The notes under the pieces were generated by a model, which searched no databases, was not told the DNA's origin, and saw only the letters and a list, made by a program, of their open reading frames with translations. Of a stretch of DNA of 64,000 nt, positions 21,301-33,707 are shown one piece after another. The first letter of the stretch is position 1. Each line of letters begins with the position of its first letter. The position numbers and the translations under genes are program-made. The DNA comes from Trichoplusia ni (taxonomy: Eukaryota > Arthropoda > Insecta > Lepidoptera > Noctuidae): assembly GCF_003590095.1 (NCBI RefSeq), contig NC_039490.1, forward strand, positions 6,279,834 through 6,343,833. Reading direction: 5' to 3'.

Positions 21301-24300
21301 AATACCTCATATACCTTCGTTAGAGACAAGACGAAAGGAACGTGACCTCTTATTTTTATATAAAATATAAAATATTAAGAAGTCAAGCTGACTCTCCTTA
21401 CCTCTTAAATAGGATAGGTTTGAGATGTCCACGTATTAATTCTCGAAAGAAATCTTTATTCTTCATTCCTACTGCAAGAACTAATTATGGGAAAAATGTA
21501 TTTATTTCAAGAGCATGCCGGCTGTATAATGATATTATAAATAACGGAAATAGTGATACCCTCATAGATGTTTTTAACCTGTCGTTTCCTAAATATAAAA
21601 AAATCATTCACGATTGTTTGGTTCCTCTCAGCATTTGAGATTTTTTTTTGGTTTGATACAAAGAAGATTTTTTATTTTTATTTTTGATACTGAAATATTG
21701 TATTGAAATTTTTGATGCTGAAGTATTGTATTTTTTCATGGATGTTTTTAGCATTTCGTTTCCTAGAATTGGGGAAGTCATTCACGTTTGTTTGGTTCCT
21801 CTCAGCATTTGGGATTTTTTGGCTTGGTGCGGGGAGGAGTTTTTGTTCTTGGTGCTGAGGTGTTGTATTTTTCTCATGGATGTTTTTAAACAACGGAAGT
21901 TTGAAAGCATCTATGAGGAAGTGCAGTGTTTCGGTGTCGGGGATGGGAATTCTTCTTTGTATCGGGCTGGAAGGGGTCTCGGATGTTGGGAGGGGCCGGG
22001 CGGGCGTGGGTGATTTTTTATTTTTTTTTTTGGATTTGGGAGGCGGGGTGTTGGAGACATCTGTAAGATACAAATAATTTTTATTTTGAATACTGAAATA
22101 TTGTATTTTTTCATAGATGTTTTTTAACATTTCGTTTCCTAAATTTAAAAGAGCCATTCACGATTGTTTGGTTCCCATCAGCATTTGAGAATTTTTTAAC
22201 TTCAACATTTTAGTTTGATGCAAGGAAGAATTTTATTTTTATTTATTTTTGATACTGAAATATTTTTTTTTTTCTCCTCTTTTTCATACCTGTTTAACAT
22301 TCTTGGCGCGAATGTATTGTTTAAGTGTGGAAACTGTTTTGGATTATGTTTAGTTTATTATGATTGTAATTGTTTATATATAATATCTGTTTGTTTCCCT
22401 AATAAAATAAAATAAAATAAAAAATAAAATAAAATCTAAGAGGTTACCTAATCCTTTCATAAGTTGTGACAGAAGGGATTTTCTCATTTTGTCGGTTTAT
22501 GTCATTTGAAGTTATATGTCACAAAAGTATCTATCTGTGTCATTCACTTGTGAATACTGCATCCTGTTCGTTGTTATTGCCAAGTTTTCGTGATTTTGTT
22601 GTTATTTTTTACTGTTAAGTTATTGATTTCTTATCGTTACTGGTGTTGTTATTGGGTTGTTGTTTTGTTTTATAATTTAACATAGAAATAAAATGTTTCG
22701 CACTCCTGCTTCTACGAGCCTCTTTTTTCTAATGTTATAATAAATGAAGTATAGCTCTATTTGTGCTTAATTCCAATGCACCAGGATTTTTTTGCGTTTC
22801 GCTGGACAGTGCAGCTACTAGCTATTAAATATCATCATATCATCATCATAGCCTTTTCACAACTATATTTGATCGGCTTGCAGTCGAATCAGTTGCAACT
22901 AAGTATCAGTGTTTTAGGAACGATTGCCCATCTGACCTTCTCAAACCAGTTACACGAAACCCCTTCATCAGACTGGTTGTCAGACACATTCACGTATCGA
23001 CCTTATCATCAAGTGTAGCTTGACCTGTGATCGATCTATTTGTTTAATTGTAGTAACTTGTGCTAAGGAAAGAGAGAAGGCATGTATGGTCACTCACCCC
23101 GGCCCAGCTGATCGACCCCGCACCGTATCCATGGCAGTGTAAGGCGACCCCGGCAGGCGTACGTTGTCGTTACGAGCTTGCGCCAATTGTTCCTCCGATT
23201 CTAGGGCAAGTAGATTTTTGCGGTAAGTATCATAGGTAGGATTTGGCATATAACTTCGAGTCAAAACTCCTAATTGTACTTTGAGCGGTATATTTACGCC
23301 TCGAAGGTTCATTAATAATTCCTCCAAAAAGCTGTGTCCAGCATAGGATATACACAGGCTGGTACTATTGAGTGCTTTCCTACTAGCATTGGGCTTACAT
23401 CTAGTTCCCACGTTAGGGTATACCTTGACTCTGGCTCTGTTTCTTCTCCTTATCATCGACTGTGTAGGTGTCGTGTGAGTTGGGGCTGGAGCCCACGCTG
23501 CCGAACAGGGTGAAGGCATCGTCCATAAGCTCGTTGAACCTCTGCCTCATACGGGATGGTCCAGGCTCCTTGCGGGATCCTGTCGATTTCGCTGGGCTCG
23601 ACGGCTTGGATGCTAAAGTATTTAAAATATAAAAACGTCATTAATTTTTGACTTGGGTGACTACAATATTATGCATTTGATCGTAGCACGAGGAACAGGA
23701 AATAATATGTATGAAATGAAAGGAACTGTCGTGAAACCAATCATTCTTGAAATATACAAATACGATATTGTCTTCATTTGAAATACTGATTCGATTTAAA
23801 CAGATAATGATGTACACCGACAATTTGTTTACTGCTAAATTCTGCTTTCCATGCGAACATTGTTAACATCTTCGTAGGAGACTGCAAAGGGAAAGCGGAA
23901 GATGTTTAAATAATAACCGCGATGTACAATTGGAGCAAACATGGTTGTGTTAACTTGTGTTTGGAGAATTCGTCACTCACCATCTTTGATCCTTTGACAA
24001 TGCAGATCCCAGACCAGTGGTCCGATTACCCCGGGATCCTTATCTATACTGCCGAGCCTCACCAATTGGGAAGCCATCTGTCTTCGAGGCACCACGTCCT
24101 TCTTGGGATCCTGTTTTTTGGGCGATGTTGTCGGAGAGTCTATGTCGAGATGACGAACTGATACCGGTTCTAGGATGCGAGAGAGAGGCTCTACTACGTT
24201 GCCTCTGTAATGTAATAAAAATAGCTTCAATTTGACAAAATATGACCAATTTGGAAAAAGGTACTATAAACTAAAATAAGTCTACAAATTTCCCACTGAT

Positions 24301-27300
24301 GAGCAAAATCTTTCTCTCATATAGACGAGGGACAATCATTGAATACCTACTTGATCTTGGCTGCGAATCGATTCCGGATTTCAATATTTAATATCCACGT
24401 TTCTGCATGATTTTCTCACCGATTGCCAATACTGCCTTAGAATAAAATAAACTACAAAATACTAACATATTACTCGAAAGCTAATTTTTTTCTTTACCTT
24501 GGAAAAGCGTTGACAGAAGGCATGGAGAGATATGAGGTAGGTGTGGGGGGCGCAGAAGGCTGGCCACTGTCGGAACTGTCCAGGCCCGCGGCTTCCAACA
24601 AGCTGTCTGTCGTCCCCACTGAAATAGGGTACATGGATGAAGGATCAGAAGTCTACCATCAGGTCTTAAAGTAATATCATTACTAATAATAGTAATAGTA
24701 ATATCATGTGGTAAAATTACCTACTTATTAAGATAAATAGACGTATATTTTTATAATAATAAATTTAATTAATGTAATTAGCTCATATATAGCTATTCCC
24801 CTATAGCGGTATGTCGACGCAAATAAGTCAGTCAGTCATAAGTCGGTCTCGTAGATAAATTAAATGAGTTGGATTCGGTCTTTATAACATTTAAAACGTC
24901 AGAGCATTTTACGATTGTCGATCTTCGTACAAAATTCACTAAGACTCATTTTTATTTCAGCACTCTAGTTAGTTATTAGTACTATAATTATTTTTCATCT
25001 TCTAATTTTAAACCAAGCAAAATTCGTTACATAAAACGGAGTGTTTTTAGCCACTCTCAAATCAATTCTTTCTCGTTAATGAAGTACGAACTACAAAGTT
25101 AACAATTATACAATCGTGTTTTTGATCCTGCGCGGGTAAGTACCGCGCACATGACATCTACTGAGGTCGTCCTCCAAAGGTCAATATAGCTGTACTGGGA
25201 CGTCCTCTCGTGACCTCTTCAACAACCCCCAGAGCTCCGTAATAATAATTGTTTTGAGTTATCCCTCTCGTAATTTGTTAACATTTACTCCGAACCAAAT
25301 TTTCTGTTCTGTGACTTAAAATGTAACATGTATTCGAAAAGCAGTACGAGCTTAGCTTTTACAGTTTTTTTATTTGATGTACTTTTAACTGATATTTATT
25401 ATTTGCATGTACATAAAGATTTTGTAAGTACGCTTTACAGATAGGATTGTAGTTACAATTTTTTTGTCTTAAATCTTTATTTACCATAATTTAAAAATGA
25501 CAGGAATTCCGCGTATATTTTTTCCCTTTCTCTTTTTCCAAGCTATGTATTTTTTTGGCCTAGCTTTTCAACCTACCTACTTAATCTCGACCAAACTACA
25601 ATTATTTTCATTCTCATTCCTTTTGCCACGTACATAGACTTATTAACTTACCTCTTTTCTTCTGCGGCATTCTTAGAGCATGTGGCTTCTTATGCCGTCG
25701 CCTAAATGCTGAGGCCACTTCAGAAACTCCAGATGATGTCGTTGATGAACTATTAATGTATTCATTTAGTTAATACATTCTTATTAAACATAAAGCTTTG
25801 AATTAAGACCAATTAATAAAAGGATACTGGGTAGGAGAGATCGTCTTAACTTCTTAAGTGGGTTGATTAAAATTTTTGGCTATTTTAATTGGTGAATTAG
25901 TTTTAGGATCCGGTTACGATGGATTTTGAGATAACGTAGCCATTATACCTAGTATTATTAAAAGGGGAAAATCATACTCAACTTAGGTACAAAGGGGAAA
26001 GTTTTAATATTTATGTTTTAAAGCTTGTATTTATTCTGATCACGATTAATTAAAAAAACTTTGGTATGTAGTTACCAACTACACACCTAGGATTAAAGTG
26101 CGCACATGTGCTACGTTTTGAAGTTATATAATAACTTTTTGCTGCCGGTTAAAAACTGAATAATATGTAAATTACATCAACCTTTTTTAGTCATGCTTAA
26201 AACTCTGAGTGTACGTACCTACTAGCGGCGCTGGCAGCTCTGTATATTGGCAGAAGAGTGCTACTAGGTCTAGTCCGACTAGGAGACACGACACTGATCA
26301 ACTGGAAATAAGGAAATTTTGATATAGGAGAAAAAAATACTCGCTTGATACATCTGATATCGCCTTTATTGCTGTTGATATAATATAAGCAAAATAGCGC
26401 TCTACCATGCGCAAAACGGGGTCTTGCTTTCATAGTGGCAATAGCCCCGTAATGCTTTAAAAGATATAGAGTAAGCAAGTTTCCGATTATGATGAGTGTA
26501 GATACCTTTGAAGACTTAATAAACTTTTTATTTAATATTCTTCCTTTTTCTTCGAAAAAAAAAAACTGGTCTCGCTCTAAGGAATGATAGGCACTTAGTT
26601 AAAGACTAACTAACTATCCTACACAAGGATCGAATCTGCTACACGTCGTGTACTACAGGATTCACGTGGTGACTTCAATCGCTGGGCTATCTATGAATGT
26701 GTTCTATCTTGCTGTAAGTCCTCCATGCTGTATAAATAAATAAATTTTATACGAACCCGTCCATCTTTCTCCTCGTGAACTTGCTTCAACTGATTCCGCT
26801 CCGCCTCACGCATCAGTTCCGTTCGATACGCACGTAGGGAAGCTGCTGACTTCATTGCTTTTTTCCTAAAATATAATTAAATAATTAATCATTAACTTTT
26901 TTCCATAATTCTGAAACATATTTAGACTGTCCAAAATCGGAATGCACAATATTTCTTACAAATAAAAATAATTATTAATGAATGGAAATTGGATTACACT
27001 TGACCTTATTCGTATTCTCCAAAGTGTTTTTGCAACATGATAATTGGAGTCCAGTCCCTTGTACTTCTTACCTTTTGGAGAAAAACGTTTGTCGTTGTGC
27101 AAGCAAACTCTTTTTCGGAAACTAGCTCAAGATCTCACTTCCACAGTGACAGCAAATCATAGTATCAGTCAATACCTATAGGCTCTAACACTCTGTTCCC
27201 TTCACTCACCTATGAGCTAGACACACCAATGCCAGTATGACAAGCAGTAAGAGTATTGCTACAGTCGCCCCTACGGCCAGCGCCCACAGTTCTGTCCCAT

Positions 27301-30300
27301 GCACGCCCCCGCCCGCCTCGCCCTCCAGACCCTCCGCCGTCTTCAAGTACGCTGCTAAAGTTAATGGATTTTATGGTGATTGAAACTATGGATGGGAGTT
27401 CTTATAGTATGGGGAAGATGGAAAAGAGGCTATAAGCGCCTGGGAAAGAAGACATAAGATGTGTGGTCAATAATGCCACAACATAATGCTCCAGATCGAA
27501 TTATAGGCTACAAGTCGAGAAGGGTTTCCGATTAACAAAAATAAGTTCAATCTACTACACTTATGATCTCAAACGGCTACAATGAAAATATTGATGGCAA
27601 AAAACTACATCCGGGTTAAGAAACAAATCGTTATGAAAACTGTTCTCTATTTTTTCGAGATATGTTCAAACAAGAACTTTCAAATGTAGTTTTGAAAGAT
27701 GACCTTCGCCTATTCCGATTTTTGTCCTTATTTTGATGATACTCACGCTCAGCCTTGGTAGTAACTACGGCCCCAAGTTCCCGAGCCACCTCGGCGTCTC
27801 GGACCAGTCTCATGTCTCTCGCAGCGACCGCAGCTGGCACTGCCCGGCCTCCGACCAACACCACGTACACTATCTGAACGCTGCCTGTATCTGGGGACTG
27901 AATACCAGGCTTAAAAGGTCTTTCCATAGGAAGTAGATGAGGGCTGAAGATATTACGGATTATTTCTTGTTGACATTTAATGATCTGAGGCATACCACCG
28001 ATTCAGCCGTTAGTCGGGCCACATGTTGAGGCTCAAGGATTCTAGTTGAAAAAGACAACTTGTTTGTTTTAACGTTGACTGAGATTTTTAAACTTTGACA
28101 GTATTTGTATGTTAAACAAAATCTTTACGAGTTTGACCCTCTAAAGGCTCCCTAAAGATGATGACATTTAATATGAATACCTTCTCTCACATAAAATTAC
28201 AGGAAACATATTTTATGCCTCATTAATATTCTGTCGCACTATTATAAATAAAAGTTAATCCAACTAGATATTTACCTCTGTAATGTTTTGAATGTGTACT
28301 TGAACCGGCGGCTGCTGCTCCGGCCTTAATATTTCCCGTTTGAACAGCTGAGTCTCATTACCCTCTGATTCCAAAGGTATGTCTATCAGATCTTCTTTAA
28401 GTTCCTCACCATCCGTCACTTCTCTTTTTCGTATCACGACAGTGGGTGCAGCCAATATCCACGACTCTACTTCATTTAACTTTGTAGCTTTTATTTCAGC
28501 GTTAACCGAAACGCTGTTCGTGTCTATAGATAACATTTCTACGTTTACGGGATAAACGAAATCACCAGAAAAGTTGAGTACTTTAGTATTGAAATACGCA
28601 TCGCTGTTCATTGATGTTCCAGCTGACTCCACAGGAGCTATCATGGAGCTGTCTAAGTATTTGAATGGCGTTTCAGTATTCTGAGTATTTGGTTTTATAC
28701 TATCTTTATTAACTACGAAGGAATGCACGTCATGTTTTTTTCGGGCAGGCGGCGCGTCTAAGGATTTTATGATGCCTAGGTGACGCTCTTGTTGCCTGAA
28801 ATATGTGGGATGGAATACTTGTAGATGTGGAATAATGTACATATGAATAGATGGCAAAGTATGATTGTTAGCGAACCCAAGAAGCTTATGGAACAACATC
28901 GTGAGAATCCGACACACTTTAATATAAAACTAGAACATATGAGTGATAACTAAAATAGAGGCAGCGAAATAAGCTGAACACACAAAATATAAGGGGAACA
29001 CTGGTTACCTCAAGAAGGCTTTCTGGTACAACCTAGCGAGTCTCAATTGCAGGCTATCTGGAGTTGATCCCTGTATGACAGTGAGGAGCCAGTACCTTCG
29101 ATCCTCGGGGATCTCTGGCTCCAGGCTACCTGGGACTCCAGGCTCTCCACAGTTGAGCATGCACTCGCCTGTCGTTTTGTCCGTCACCGCCTAAGGGGAA
29201 CTCAGTTAATAAATTATTTAAAACTATGTAAATGGTGCATGTCTTGGGTCTATTAGCTTTAAATAACAAAGGGGTGGGTTGCTTCAGTAAAAATGACTCT
29301 ATTATGTTTTTTTTCTAATATGAATGTGTGTCTGTTGCTTAGAGTTAATCATTCCTGCTAGCTACTAACCTGTGGTGGGTATGAATCGAGGTATACAGTA
29401 GCGAGGACAGTTGTGGTCCGCACCACCGGCGTTGAAGGCTGGACTGGCGTGATGATGGGAGGATCTGGTGGGGGCGGGGGCCCGTCCCCAGACCCTGTCC
29501 AGAAGAAGTCCTCCAGACGCGGCGTGTATTGGTGCTGGTCTGATGATACCAGCAGATATACTGGAATTACATATGATGATTAACCTGCATGTTTTATACG
29601 ACTATTTAAGAAGAGGAGTAATGTTTTTCAAGTTTTTTGCCCATGTTTAGACGGTTTATGACGAGTGAGGTATTATGGAATTCGTCAGAATGATAAAAGT
29701 AATCGGTATCTATTAAAAGAAAACGAAATTTAAGCTGTCTTATTAAGCTTTGAAGGATTTTGAAATACGTTGCAAAAAAATTGAACTTCAAAGCTAAAAT
29801 CATTTGCATAAAAGGTCTAAAACGCTAAATGATTTATAAACAACTAGATATGCATGCAAGCTGTATAAATATCAATAATTTTAAAATTTGCGCTTCTGAA
29901 TAGTTCAAGCGGTGTCAGTTATCGCAGAGGATTCCTGACAAGTCGACAAACATGTCTGTGTTTTGTAACATCGCGTGATCTCCCGAATAAATGAGGTTTA
30001 CAGTTTATTGGCCCTCCCTGTAAGTTTCAGTTACTTCGGAGTTTTTTTTGTTTGGTATAAGTTAAAGGACACTAGAGACCACGCTCGCTCAAAGAAATAT
30101 CAACACGCTGAGCCGATTTGATATTACACGCGACATGCCATTGAAGTTTGTTGTCTGAATTGATTTTCATTTAATCCTTGAGTGTCAGTGAGTCTTAATT
30201 GCCCGTTCATCTACACACTGTATGACCTCATGCATGCCAACAAGGGCATCGGTACTGTGATCAGACAGAAAGTGTGTGAAAGAAAGACATTCATGTTGCT

Positions 30301-32231
30301 TCACAAAGTAGACAGGTTTGTCTATAAATAAAATCGCTGTTCGCTCGTAACTTCTCCCTCAGCCATAACACCAGGATTTGCGCCGACCCGTACCATGCTC
30401 CAGAGTTTACGATACCAAACGCATTTCCTTAATATCTATCCATACCTGTTTATAGTAAAGGTGGATGTTTATCTTGCTACACCGATATTATCAACAAACT
30501 AATCGATTATGTATAGCTCATATTTTTACAGACATTATTTTAATAATAGTAATGGATCGTCATTATTTTTGGTCATTCAATATGCATATAGATATATAGA
30601 ACTATAACAGTGATCGTGTAGGAGTAGAAATAAATTGATCTATTGATTTGGGTCGACTGTTTTTACTTTTTCCGTTAGCATGTAGGTTGGTATCTAAGTT
30701 TATTAAAGCCACAAACAAAATAATTCTCATTATCCTTTATATTGGTAAATAATATTGAACTTCATAAAAGTAGGCAACTAATATTTTAACAAATGAAATC
30801 GAAGGCCAAAAATCTAACTAACCTAATTCCGTGACCATTTCAGAAGACTTGTGTGCCACGATTTCAGTATATTATTATAGAAAAACTGCAGAAGCCTCGA
30901 GAACTGAGTGAAATATTATCGTAATGGGGGAAAACGCGAAAAAGGTTCAGTGCACCGAATGGCACGGGGTTTATCGAAGCGGTCACGACACGGATGCTAA
31001 CTAAAGTTTTATGAAACCTATAGTTCAGTAAAACTCTGTTGAAATCAGAAGGTTACTTAATTAATTAATAATCTTGGCCCAATTGGACACCAAAAAACTG
31101 TAGACAAAAATTAAATTAGCATTTATTTAAACCGAGGTAGATTCTACCGTAGCAGATTCCTTATGCATTTTATGAGTCGTGTTAAATTATGTCGTGATTA
31201 ACAACACTTCCTAATAAAGTTACGTACATACTTTACATTTACATCATCTCGTAACAAACTACAACCTACATTGAATACTTATTGACTACCTCCATACAAA
31301 TCCATTCACGACCGATCCTAAAAGGAACACCCGAAAACTCCATTCACGATCAACATTGAATCATGTAGGTCTGTAGAATTTTAGATCACGCATCCTGTCA
31401 GTAACCAGAATTCGTTTCCACACAAAAAACTAACAAAAAGGCATATAATAGCATCGTAATGCCGGCGGTTACGCGGCGCAATGCGCTCACGCACCTTTTG
31501 TATTTCATATGACAACGGAAGTGAGGGACGCGGTCGGCTGACTGTGATGTGGCCTGTGCCTTGATTGATTATTATTATAATTATTGTCTTTGTCATTAAG
31601 AGCTGTTACTAAGTTCAACCATGGTTGCAAATATGCACGTAGATTAGTGATCGTTGGATTATACTGCGGACACAAAAGGTCATACCGAGTTACGACATTA
31701 AATTGTGCTGAAAAGCGTTTGATGTACACATTCCTATGGTCTTAGAAATTTAGCTAGCAAATTAACGAAATATACTAACATGGCATTTTTGTTATAATTG
31801 GTTTTTCGACATAGGATTAAATCTATATGGTAAATATAAGATGTCATTAAAAAAATATAAGATTAAATTATACGTAATTTATTAATTACTTTAGGATATC
31901 TAAGTACTAAGTGCAGGTTAATCTATATTTAGGTCTCATTTGCAGCAAGTATTTGTTTGATATTTGTTAACGCCATTTGATCATTTAATTATTCGCGCCT
32001 TGTCTGCTGGGTGGAACTAAAGCCTTAAAAAAAACTGGTATTATTTTTCCTCTATGCTGGCTTAAATAATTTCATATTTATTTGTATATATTCATCAAAA
32101 AATATAATTATTATGTTGTCTTCAAATAATAATATAAAAATGTACTTACATTTATCATCAGATTCATAATCATCAGCTAATACGAAAACTAAGCAATTGA
32201 GAAACAAGAATTTAAGGTTATATTTACGCAT
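18370..32231 (-). CDS. KIAA1549-like (DUF3827 family) type I membrane protein, 833 aa, complete
   Basis: Fifteen coding exons on the minus strand: 32231-32150, 29560-29370, 29190-29009, 28795-28276, 27897-27747, 27354-27210, 26865-26757, 26301-26219, 25749-25652, 24618-24498, 24204-23981, 23612-23424, 23200-23098, 18979-18826, 18519-18370. All junctions keep frame (2502 nt). Residues 1-19 are a signal peptide (cleavage after FVLA). The ectodomain has a Pro-rich stretch, a conserved block (RRYWLLTVIQG, LARLYQKAFLR) and N-glycosylation sites NFS, NET and NIT. The membrane helix is at about 399-422. The cytoplasmic part has MRQRFNELMDDAFTLFGS and a C-terminal AIPLISAIKTEIQRIKE block. The family is assigned by recollection of KIAA1549, a human protein of the photoreceptor connecting cilium linked to retinitis pigmentosa. 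Oddities: weak donor at 26757 (GTTCGT); exon 14 is extremely GC-rich; tandem acceptors before exon 15, where using the second would truncate the tail. Confidence 0.8.
18826..18979 (-). other. Extremely GC-rich exon 14 of the KIAA1549-like gene
   Basis: This 154-nt exon is roughly 85% GC inside an AT-rich genome. It encodes a Gly/Ala/Pro/Arg low-complexity linker, then TSFARTAAERRVPPPARAW and GDNTQ. Flanking splice sites ATTACAG|T and CACGCAG|GTAACA fit the phases of its neighbours (2 in, 0 out). Plus-strand frames of the same stretch are shadows. Confidence 0.8.
19250..22435 (+). mobile_element. 5'-truncated, broken Jockey/CR1-like non-LTR retrotransposon
   Basis: The left part (19357-19857) is the C-terminal end of an endonuclease/linker region (QLDLILSN, EDPHHPALD). 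A TAA at 19858 and a frameshift in the A run near 19915 interrupt it. The frame 19901-21370 is a reverse transcriptase: KNYRPISKLS, DVVYTDYSKAFDKISH, SGVPQGSHLGPLLFNIYIND and the catalytic FLLYADD. A further shift near 21355 moves the C-terminus to the frame ending at 21638. The element ends in a TAAAA-type tandem tail (22401-22435). It has no intact ORF and no complete endonuclease, so it is dead. It lies antisense in intron 13 of the KIAA1549-like gene. The exact left boundary is uncertain. Confidence 0.85.
21567..22270 (+). repeat. Direct repeats across the 3' end of the LINE
   Basis: A block containing GATGTTTTTA, CGTTTCCTA, CATTCACG and TTTGGTTCC recurs at about 21567, 21740 and 22117. 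The anchor CATTCAC lies at 21605, 21779 and 22155, a spacing of 174 and 376 nt. The first copy is the coding C-terminus; the others lie in the 3' UTR. The middle of the array (about 21890-22070) is GC-richer and diverged. Open frames here reflect the repetition, not a gene. Confidence 0.7.
22850..23000 (+). repeat. Fragment of a common lepidopteran interspersed repeat
   Basis: The string GATCGGCTTGCAGTC, followed by CAACTAAGTATCAGTGTTTT, CCATCTGACCT, CAAACCAGTTAC and GACTGGTTGTCAGAC, matches in order a repeat I recall from many moth genomes. It is a partial, diverged copy in intron 13 of the KIAA1549-like gene. The class is unknown to me. Confidence 0.5.
26590..26705 (-). repeat. Possible tRNA-derived SINE relic
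   Basis: AAGGATCGAATCTGCTACACG and the following text resemble the reverse complement of a tRNA-like SINE head (B-box-like sequence, then GATTGAAGTCACCACGTG on the other strand). Diverged and without a clear tail. Confidence 0.25.
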
Positions 32232-32495
32232 ACTGTTTGAATAGTAAAATGTTTAAACATTACTACTATAATAATTTCATGATTAATTTAACTATTCACA
32301 ATTATTGTACTATTTATTTATAAACAAAAGCTATACGACGACATTTTTAATAAATATAACTGTAGAAAAAGACGAAAGTCACTGGCACATCCGGACGTTA
32401 ATATACACGCACCAGGAAATTATTTATAATTCATCAGGACACGAACTAACTACAAAATCGGCCAAATACAACTGTGCTTTTAGGATTATTATCGC

Positions 32496-32508
32496 GTTGC
32501 TAGGCAAC
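32496..32508. promoter_or_regulatory. RFX X-box (GTTGCTAGGCAAC)
   Basis: Perfect palindromic X-box with half-sites GTTGC and GCAAC and a 3-nt centre. It fits the insect RFX consensus GYTRYY-N(1-3)-RRHRAC exactly. It lies 265 bp upstream of the ATG of the KIAA1549-like gene, the distance typical for ciliary gene promoters. The binding factor and target gene are inferred. Confidence 0.65.
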
Positions 32509-32519
32509 TAAATTGAATA

Positions 32520-33140
32520 ACGCGCGCATGACCATAGAGAATCCAGGTAAGAGGTTAGTTTTAGTGTCGTCTTTAAAATATCATAGGTTGTCTTGAAAAT
32601 GTAACTTAAATATTTTTTTCATTTTAAATAAACTTCAACAGTTACATAACCCTATTGACTTAAACATGGATGCACTTTACTATTAATTTCAGCAAGTTTG
32701 TATAATATTAAATAAGTCGACATGTGAAAAACCTTTAGTCGTCTATGGTACAATTTCCTTTTAATAGTGTTTCAGTCAAATAAAAATTATACCTTTGTAG
32801 TAGCAATACAGCCTTTTTATGAAGAATAATCTACTCATCAAGTGCCGTAGTAATTATATTTTCTTCATTTCTGTAACTGGTGGTTGACTTACAATAGTAA
32901 GGTGCTGGGAATCACCTCCAAACTGCGCTACAGTCAGTGATTAAATGACAATAATTGTGTTTCTGGGGAGAAAGATATTTTTTTAGCAACAGCAAGTTTT
33001 TTTCTCTTGTGCACATTAGTTGAAAACTAAAGTAAAACTATTAGCAATTCACGCAACATCATTATTTAATTTTATTTTTATTTCTTGGACATATAGAACT
33101 AATAAACACTATTACTAAATGAAAATAATTCACACAATCA
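32520..33140. other. Spacer between divergent promoters
   Basis: AT-rich, with no ORF or repeat recognised. It separates the KIAA1549-like start region from the presumed plus-strand promoter. Confidence 0.4.
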
Positions 33141-33707
33141 TTATAATTGGTCTCGTTAAACCCAAAAATTTAAAGTGGGCAGTAGTAGCTTTTTTCATTT
33201 TAGGCTGGCAACTTCGCTATTTGTCGTGGCACGCAATTCGTTGCTTCATTCGTGTGAGTTCGTCGCTTTCGTCCGTCAGGGACTTTGTGCGACGTAAACG
33301 GGTGTGTGCGAAAGTATGAAGTGAAATCGTACTTAAAAGTGTGTGAAATGTTAAGTGTTAGTTTTTTCTGTGCTAGGAAACAAAAATGAGTGCGAACGGA
33401 TAAGCGTGTTTACTTTTATGGTCCCTAAAACATTGTACGCATCGGTACACGTAACATTTCGTATGAACGGTTTCAAAATGGCTGTGTTTTGAAGGACCCT
33501 TTGTCCGCTTTCGTGTGCTTCTTTCAGCATGATAGTGGGATCGTACTGTCAGAAATTATACTTAGAGAGGTGAGGAAGGCTCTAGCCAAGTTTTTGTGGT
33601 TCTTGTGTAGAAACGCGGAGTGGAAAATTACTGGTTCCCGCCGATGAGCGGTGTCGGTTGATTGCTTTCTATGTGAGCGATACCCACGAAACGTTCGCTA
33701 GCAACGT
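33140..33707 (+). promoter_or_regulatory. Probable promoter and noncoding first exon of a large plus-strand gene
   Basis: Base composition changes sharply to a GTG/CG-rich text typical of insect 5' UTRs. It contains several very short upstream ORFs (for example ATG at 33386 and 33644) and ends in a good donor, AACGT|GTAAGT (exon end 33707). No long frame follows. The nearest plausible coding exon downstream is at 41159. The link is inferred. Confidence 0.4.

Noticed and set aside
21678..22157. 159-aa minus-strand ORF with internal repeats
   Set aside because: It is antisense to the repeats in the LINE 3' region; its repeated peptide simply mirrors the DNA duplication.
33119..33319. 66-aa hydrophobic/basic plus-strand ORF
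   Set aside because: It spans the presumed promoter and start of a 5' UTR with many short upstream ORFs; no conservation or family evidence.
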